From Prostheceraeus crozeri (lineage: Eukaryota > Platyhelminthes > Polycladida > Euryleptidae), in assembly GCA_907163375.1 (NCBI GenBank), contig CAJQUW010007105.1, forward strand, positions 218,227 to 282,226: DNA of 64,000 nucleotides, in the 5' to 3' direction. The notes under the pieces were generated by a model, which saw only the letters and a list, made by a program, of their open reading frames with translations, ran no database searches and was not told where the DNA came from. Every line of letters starts with the position of its first letter. The first letter of the stretch is position 1. A program made the translations under genes and the position numbers. Below are positions 58,639 to 64,000 of the stretch, piece by piece.

Positions 58639-59553
58639 CTACACAAAAAGAAAATCTCTGTAAAGTTCGAGCTCAGATTTACCATTGATCTTCGGGTGTA
58701 ATTTGTTGATGAGTAATGCTTCTCGTAGACACAGGTTGGCTTCATCAGAATCTTGGGTTAAAATTGTTGTTGAAAAAAGTGTTGTTTGACAATTTTGAAG
58801 GTGTTTATGATGAAGGTGTACATTTTTTTTTGAAGGTGTACATTGATGAGGTGGAATTTGTGGAATGCTCTCTGCATCTGATGTGGAGTGTTCTTGTGGT
58901 GCTTCCAATGTAGAAGTTCTTACAGGAATCGCATGTTAGTTTATACACCACGTTTTTTCGATAGCAAATTGATTTATCCGTAATGCGGCAATTTTGTAAG
59001 GAGCAAGTTTGAACTGTTTTTCTATTTTTTAAGGCACTTCTCAATGTTCTATTTTTTCTTGTCAATCTGATATTCACATTTTCTCGGCGGAAAACGTTTT
59101 TTAGTTGATTATCAATTTTGTTGGAAACATATGGGAATGGAAAATATAAGAAGTCAGTATGTCTTTTCTTTTTTTCGCACTGCGTTGGACTTTTTTATCA
59201 TTTGACTAGGATAATTATGTTGACGGAGTATTTCATTGAATTCGTTCTCATGTGTTCTTAAAGCTGATTAACCTGCACATCTATTTGTAATTCGTGACTT
59301 TTCATTAATGATAAAATTTTGTTTTGTGCTTGTGGGTAAATGGGAGTCACAATGCATAAAAATGTCTTTCTTTGCAGATTTTTTGCAGAATTCGAACTGC
59401 GGACGATCATGTAAATTAAGTGTAGCAGTAAAATCAAGGAGACTTATGCTATTATCATCATTCGTCGGAAATTCAATTTCAAAATGGATACTGGGGTGCT
59501 AAGCATTCAGATGCTCTAATAGCAAGCAAGTGTTCTCTATGTTTTTCACGAGT
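58639..59553 (-). mobile_element. Penelope-like element 3' part, family 2 (RT end, linker, GIY-YIG)
   Basis: Read on the minus strand from 59553 down: HPSIHFEIEFPTND and ISLLDFTATL (end of RT), then LRTHENEFNEILRQHNYPS and FLYFPFPYVSNK (thumb and linker), NIRLTRKNRTLRSALKNRK, a cysteine cluster QTCSLQNC, VVYKLTCDSCKNFYIGSTTR (GIY-YIG) with RCREH, and EALLINKLHPKING at the C-terminus. The order is that of Penelope-like elements. The copy is 5'-truncated and broken. Confidence 0.88.
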
Positions 59554-60003
59554 GTCACGAATTACAAATAGATGTACAGATTAATCAGCTTTAAGAACAC
59601 ATGAGAACGAATTCAATGAAATACTCCGTCAACATAATTATCCTAGTAAAATGATAAAAAAAGTCCAACGCAGTACAAAAAAGAAAAGACATACTGACTT
59701 CTTATATTTTCCATTCCCATATGTTCCAACAAAATTGATAATTAACTAAAAAACGTTTTCCGCCGAGAAAATGTGAATATCAGATTGACAAGAAAAAATA
59801 GAACATTGAGAAGTGCCTTAAAAAATAGAAAAACAGTTCAAACTTGCTCCTTACAAAATTGCCGCATTACGGATAAATCAATTTGCTATCGAAAAAACGT
59901 GGTGTATAAACTAACATGCGATTCCTGTAAGAACTTCTACATTGGAAGCAGCACAAGAACACTCCACATCAGATGCAGAGAACATCAAGTTAATGCAGAC
60001 TAA
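59554..60003 (+). mobile_element. Inverted partial copy of Penelope-like family 2
   Basis: Plus-strand near-identical inverse of about 58870-59303, from the linker (HENEFNEILRQHNYPS) through NIRLTRKNRTLRSALKNRK to the nuclease word KNFYIGSSTR. It starts where the minus-strand copy's RT portion ends, giving a head-to-head pair around a roughly 250-bp unpaired segment. Broken fragment. Confidence 0.88.
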
Positions 60004-60717
60004 CTTTGATATTAATGAGAAAGTAGAGAATCTTTTTGTATCATTTTTGCATAACATCACCTGACAATCAATAATCTACAACAATAACAAATACTAGAAT
60101 CATTTCAGAGCATTTACGTGTATCCTGCGACATTTATGGAACATAAATACTTTTTTAGTTTACGCCTTCATGAATTTAAAAAAGCCCCTTCTTAACAGAT
60201 CAGACTGAGTATACAATGTATTTTCATGCGAAGGTAATACACGAAGAATACTACTAATAAGTTGCTACAATATTCACTATTTCATGGTTGGCGAAAAACC
60301 AGCTGAAAATTAGTAAACAAACATGTGTCAGTTAGTCATAGCAACTTACTCGCCACCTACCGCTTTTGGATTCTAGACGCATTTCAAAAAAATAAGGGCG
60401 ACTTTCACGTCTTGCGATAATTTTGTTGCAAAGTTTAGCAAGAAACAAATTTAGCCACAAAATCGCTAACTCACCGGATGAACTCTTGATATTAGCGAGC
60501 GACGTTCCCACATGCAGGGTAAACTATCGCTAGCTGAGGGTCTAAAGGATTGCCCATAGCCAGACTTTGAACTTGATGATAGAATTCACGTTTACACAGA
60601 ACCATCTCACAATTCAGCGACAATTCTACAAGTGAAATGAAATCATCCACAGAAATAGTTGACAGAAAATTCTGCTGAGAATGATAATGAACACAGATGA
60701 TGATAATGAGAAGAAAT
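60004..60717. other. Intergenic, nothing recognised
   Basis: AT-rich. No exon or repeat pair seen before the LINE fragment. Confidence 0.35.
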
Positions 60718-61140
60718 AAACGCCGATGACACTACCATAATGATTTCCTGTAAAGATTCCCATGCTATAGAGCAAACAGTGTCAGATGAATTGGAGTCAT
60801 TAGATCAATTCTTTCGGCAGTGGCAATTGAAAATCAATACCAGCAAAACAGTTAGTTGCTCCTTTCACCTTGCCAACCGCCTTGTAGACAGTCATCTACA
60901 TTACAAGTCAAGCTCAATCACACCGTTATGCACTCAGACAATTATCGTGAATATCTTGGCATTACAGTTTACAGAACTCTCACTTTAAGAAGCATCTTCA
61001 ACAAACAGCAGTCTAAATTCAATAAAGAAACTACAGTATATCTACTTCGACGCCTTGTCAATAGCAGTGGGGCCAGTAGCACTACGTTTTCAAAGTTTGA
61101 TAACCATTTCGATGAACCTGAAGGACTGTATGTAATCCGA
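60718..61140 (+). mobile_element. LINE reverse transcriptase fragment (jockey superfamily)
   Basis: Plus strand ADDTTIMIS (catalytic ADD box) is followed by DELESLDQFFRQWQLKINTS and KTVSCSFHLANR. After a frame change come DNYREYLGITVYRTLT and a LRRLVNSSGASSTTF segment. This is the stretch from RT motif C to the thumb in jockey/CR1-like LINEs. It is a short 5'- and 3'-truncated copy with at least one frameshift. Confidence 0.82.
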
Positions 61141-63027
61141 TGACTTTGTATATGCTATTCCCCAGAGCAAGTATTTAAAGTCATTGGTGTAATCATGCAT
61201 CGAAGAATAACAGCACGCGTCTGAGTTTGATTTCGGGAGAGTGTGCAGCAGATTTGAATGCTCGAAACAGTTACAAATCACCGCAAAAACATTAGACAGT
61301 ATATGCACTATTTTGGTTGGCATCATTGTCCATTTTGTTTTCATATTTGTCATACTTGCCTAATACATGTCATTGTCTGCAAAATTGTTCATTCTAATCT
61401 AATAGTTTTCAGCTGGTGTCAGAATAGATCTAACATTACCTTCGGTCGCGCTAGACCGGCCTCGAAAATGATGGTAGGCCCTACTTCATAAAAGATGATT
61501 GTTTGAAATGTCACGAGTAGAAATGAATTGAATAGTTCTTATTTCTAGTCGGACCTCCTTTCTATATGTAAAGATCATAAACAAACATCCTACATTTTTC
61601 GTAATTTTTTGTTACATTAAATTAGCGAACTTAAATAAGCTTGTATTCTGCGTGTTTTGACGTTTGCTAAAAGAGTGCTAATTACTTCATGACTTTTTTG
61701 ACTGAATACCTTCTCTGCTAATCTGAACAATATCTCGAGTTATCCAGTTTCTAGAAACACAAAATCAACAAACCGTATTAACTTCGCTAGTTTGAAGGGC
61801 GATTAACATAAAAGTAATATTCATGTGAAACGCGCCGTGCATGTGTATACAGAGTCATTTACGAATTAGCAGTATTACTTCAATTAGATGGAAAGACTGA
61901 AGGTCATAACTCGTCTTAGATTGGAAATAAGATTAGATTATCACTAGGCGTGAAATCTAAGTCCAGTTTTCGAAAATCCTGCAATAATCCAATAACTCAG
62001 CAGGTAAACAGGAGTGAAATCTAAGACATGGCTAGTGCTACCTGATCTTCCATCGAGTTCATTTACTGCTGACAGGAATGCCTGAGGAATTGTAAAGTAA
62101 ATTTGTGGCATCTTCGCATGATATTGAGAATTATGAAATTTGATGTTTTCTAGTACATTCGTTAAGTCATGCAATTTGAGGCACGGTGTTGGTTATTGAG
62201 GTATTAAGTTGAATTAATCTTCTTATAGTCTTCGAACTTTGATTCGACGAAACTGTCCCAAAGAATGCCTCGACATAAAATCTAAATAACAAGAGCGTGC
62301 TAAGCAACATCAAAACTATGTTCCTGACTCTGACAAAATAATTCGTAAATCAATAGCCCTTTCAGTTTGGTGTGCTCACATTTTGGCTTATGCCTCCATG
62401 AAAATCTGAAAACAAATGAGAAATTGCAGTTTCGCTTTGCATGGTACAAGTTTCTTGACATCTACAAAAATGAAGAAGCAACGGAACATAATCCGTACGC
62501 AGTAAAAATGACTCAATTCAACTTCCATAATTGGCAAACAATGTAGCTCAACACTAGGCCTAATTGAAGTGACTAAACTAATTAATCGATGCGTCTTTCA
62601 ATGCATTGGGTAGGCATACATAGTCTTCTTCTCTTCTTCTATTCCATCACACCTCACTCCGAATGCAACAAAAAATTTATTCGTGATAAAACAAGGAAAT
62701 GAATTTTGAACATATGACTATTTGAACATATGAAAAAATAATGAATTTTTACGAATGCAAAAGATGCAGGGGACTTATGACCCACCCTCTAGCAGGAATC
62801 TGACGTGCGACGAATATTGTTGATAGGAGATTTTTAATGGTGGAAATCAAGCAAATTTGATGCAAGTGTCTTTTTATTATGCAATGAATTTCGGTCATCA
62901 TGTCCATAATCTTTAAAGGAACAGTGATTTTTCTTTTTATTGTGGACAACACAAAAGTCATTGACAGATGTAAGTAAACGTGTACATTCAAATTGAGCCG
63001 AACAGAGACTGAGTCATATGTGCTTAG
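61141..63027. other. Intergenic, nothing recognised
   Basis: AT-rich. No convincing gene, repeat or RNA. Confidence 0.35.
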
Positions 63028-63272
63028 GTTTGAATAGCGGAAGGACCCAGATTCAAGAGATTTTTCATTTATTTATATTTTTCAAATTGGTGCAGTCGAA
63101 CGTTTTCGGCTAGCGTCCACTAGCCATGTTCACGACAAATAGACAAAGAGATTTGTCGTGAACATGGCTAGTGGACGCTAACCGAAAACATTCGACCATA
63201 GCATTTTGAAAAATATAAATAAATGGAAGATATCTCGAATCTGGGTCCTTCCGCTGTTCAAACCTTATTCAA
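63028..63272. repeat. 245-bp near-perfect palindrome
   Basis: Left arm AGGTTTGAATAGCGGAAGGA through CGGCTAGCGTCCACTAGCCA to GTTCACGACAAAT is mirrored by ATTTGTCGTGAACATGGCTA, GTGGACGCTAACCG and TCCTTCCGCTGTTCAAACCT. Arms exceed 100 bp with a loop of about 15 bp. The CTAGTGGACGCTAACCGAAA word looks like Penelope-type terminal sequence; alternatively this is a MITE. Confidence 0.88.
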
Positions 63273-64000
63273 ATTGAACATTGCATCATCATTGCAAAAA
63301 GTCAATGAATTTCCGTTTTTTCTAACCCATCGAATGCCCAGAAGTGGGGATGTTTCTCTTAAGGTTCCAGCACTTCAGCCATCGTGACTGCATCTCACCG
63401 TCATTGATGCCGATCTTCATCTATTTTCAACTCTCTGTCCTCAGGAAATCGATCCATATGTGAGAACATGTGATGCATTTGATGCTAGTGCTGCATCTAA
63501 GGTTCTGAAAGCCGTCAACATGCTTGTTACTAGTTCTGCAAAGTTTCTGGCCTTGCTGTTCCTAAGAAAGTTCTTCACGTTTTCATGTTTATAGTCCGGC
63601 AGCCAGAACGAGTTTCTGCAGGGAACGAGGCCGAAAGTGAGACTTTCACAGAATGATGTGCACCCTATGCCTACTACGAATCGGCACGTCTGCCGAGTTC
63701 TAGTGAGTTCCTCTTCTTGTCAGACAAGATCAAAGAAAAACACATGTAAATCCAATGGGACGCCGTTTGCAGTTTTTGGCTAAAATGAATTTTTCAATGT
63801 TTTCTCTGATTAAACGAAAAGTATTATGCCCTGAGTCATAATTTTTCACATGGAATGTCTTCAGGTCATTTCCTTTCATCATCATGCACCCCTGTCTATA
63901 AAGCTAAACACATTTCGATTTGGCGAGCATCTTAATGACGGCAAACACAAACATTTTGAGCAACTTTATCCACATTTAACCACATTCTCGCATGCATTGC
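63273..64000. other. Unassigned right edge, open on both strands in part
   Basis: 63436-63715 is open on the minus strand for about 90 codons without an early Met (including SFWLPDYKHENVKNFLRN). It is also open on the plus strand after an acceptor-like CTGTCCTCAG at 63434 (EIDPYVRTCDAFDASAASK). Neither matches a family I know. Confidence 0.3.

Noticed and set aside
61944-62174. 76-codon minus frame
   Set aside because: No similarity, splice sites or composition shift. Consistent with chance in this length of AT-rich DNA.

Overview
This is a eukaryotic nuclear window: AT-rich, intron-containing genes with GT/AG splice sites, low gene density and many transposon remnants. A marine invertebrate is the best guess, and an ambulacrarian (echinoderm or hemichordate) is favoured. 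The reasons are the frequent short TAGGCCTAC-type words, the long foldback transposon (a class first known from sea urchins as TU elements), and an ARP5 that keeps a linker segment which vertebrates lack. The species is not identified and this is an inference.

Genes, all on the + strand: (1) 1574-9389, the C-terminal half of actin-related protein 5 (ACTR5, an INO80 complex subunit) in five exons; its N-terminal exons lie off the left edge. (2) 12057-14037, a complete two-exon gene for mitochondrial ribosomal protein uS2m (MRPS2). (3) 36591-53755, the 3' part of a CIMIP2/FAM166-family gene (ciliary microtubule inner protein) in three exons with introns of 11.8 kb and 4.9 kb. A coding exon at 24717-24884, with a start codon and a strong donor, may be its first exon, but the exon expected between them was not found. 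The three genes have no evident functional link; they are housekeeping, mitochondrial and axonemal genes.

Mobile elements dominate the rest. 0-10 kb: a Penelope-like reverse transcriptase fragment, a piggyBac copy with TTAA target sites inside an ACTR5 intron, and a hairpin MITE. 14.5-18.6 kb: a short TIR element with a perfect 8-bp target duplication stands 32 bp from a nested stack, in which a hAT-like element carries a TA-flanked element that itself carries a pogo-like element; a fourth small TIR element sits in the hAT copy. 21-30 kb: a (TA)n tract, a 480-bp dispersed direct repeat and two MITEs. 38-41.7 kb: a second hAT-like copy, a CR1/jockey-type LINE 3' end and a foldback MITE. 43-57 kb: the CIMIP2 introns hold a 1.9-kb foldback element (45990-47916) with a 9-bp target duplication, built from 173-bp monomers paired into 346-bp dimers; two opposite copies of a 0.52-kb hAT-like element (47968-48493 in an intron, 55238-55759 downstream of the gene); and a family of hairpin MITEs. 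57.6-64 kb: two Penelope-like GIY-YIG fragments, one with a head-to-head inverted partial copy, a LINE RT fragment and a 245-bp near-palindrome.

No rRNA, tRNA, CRISPR array or cellular gene beyond those listed could be supported. Long stretches of introns and intergenic DNA show nothing recognisable.
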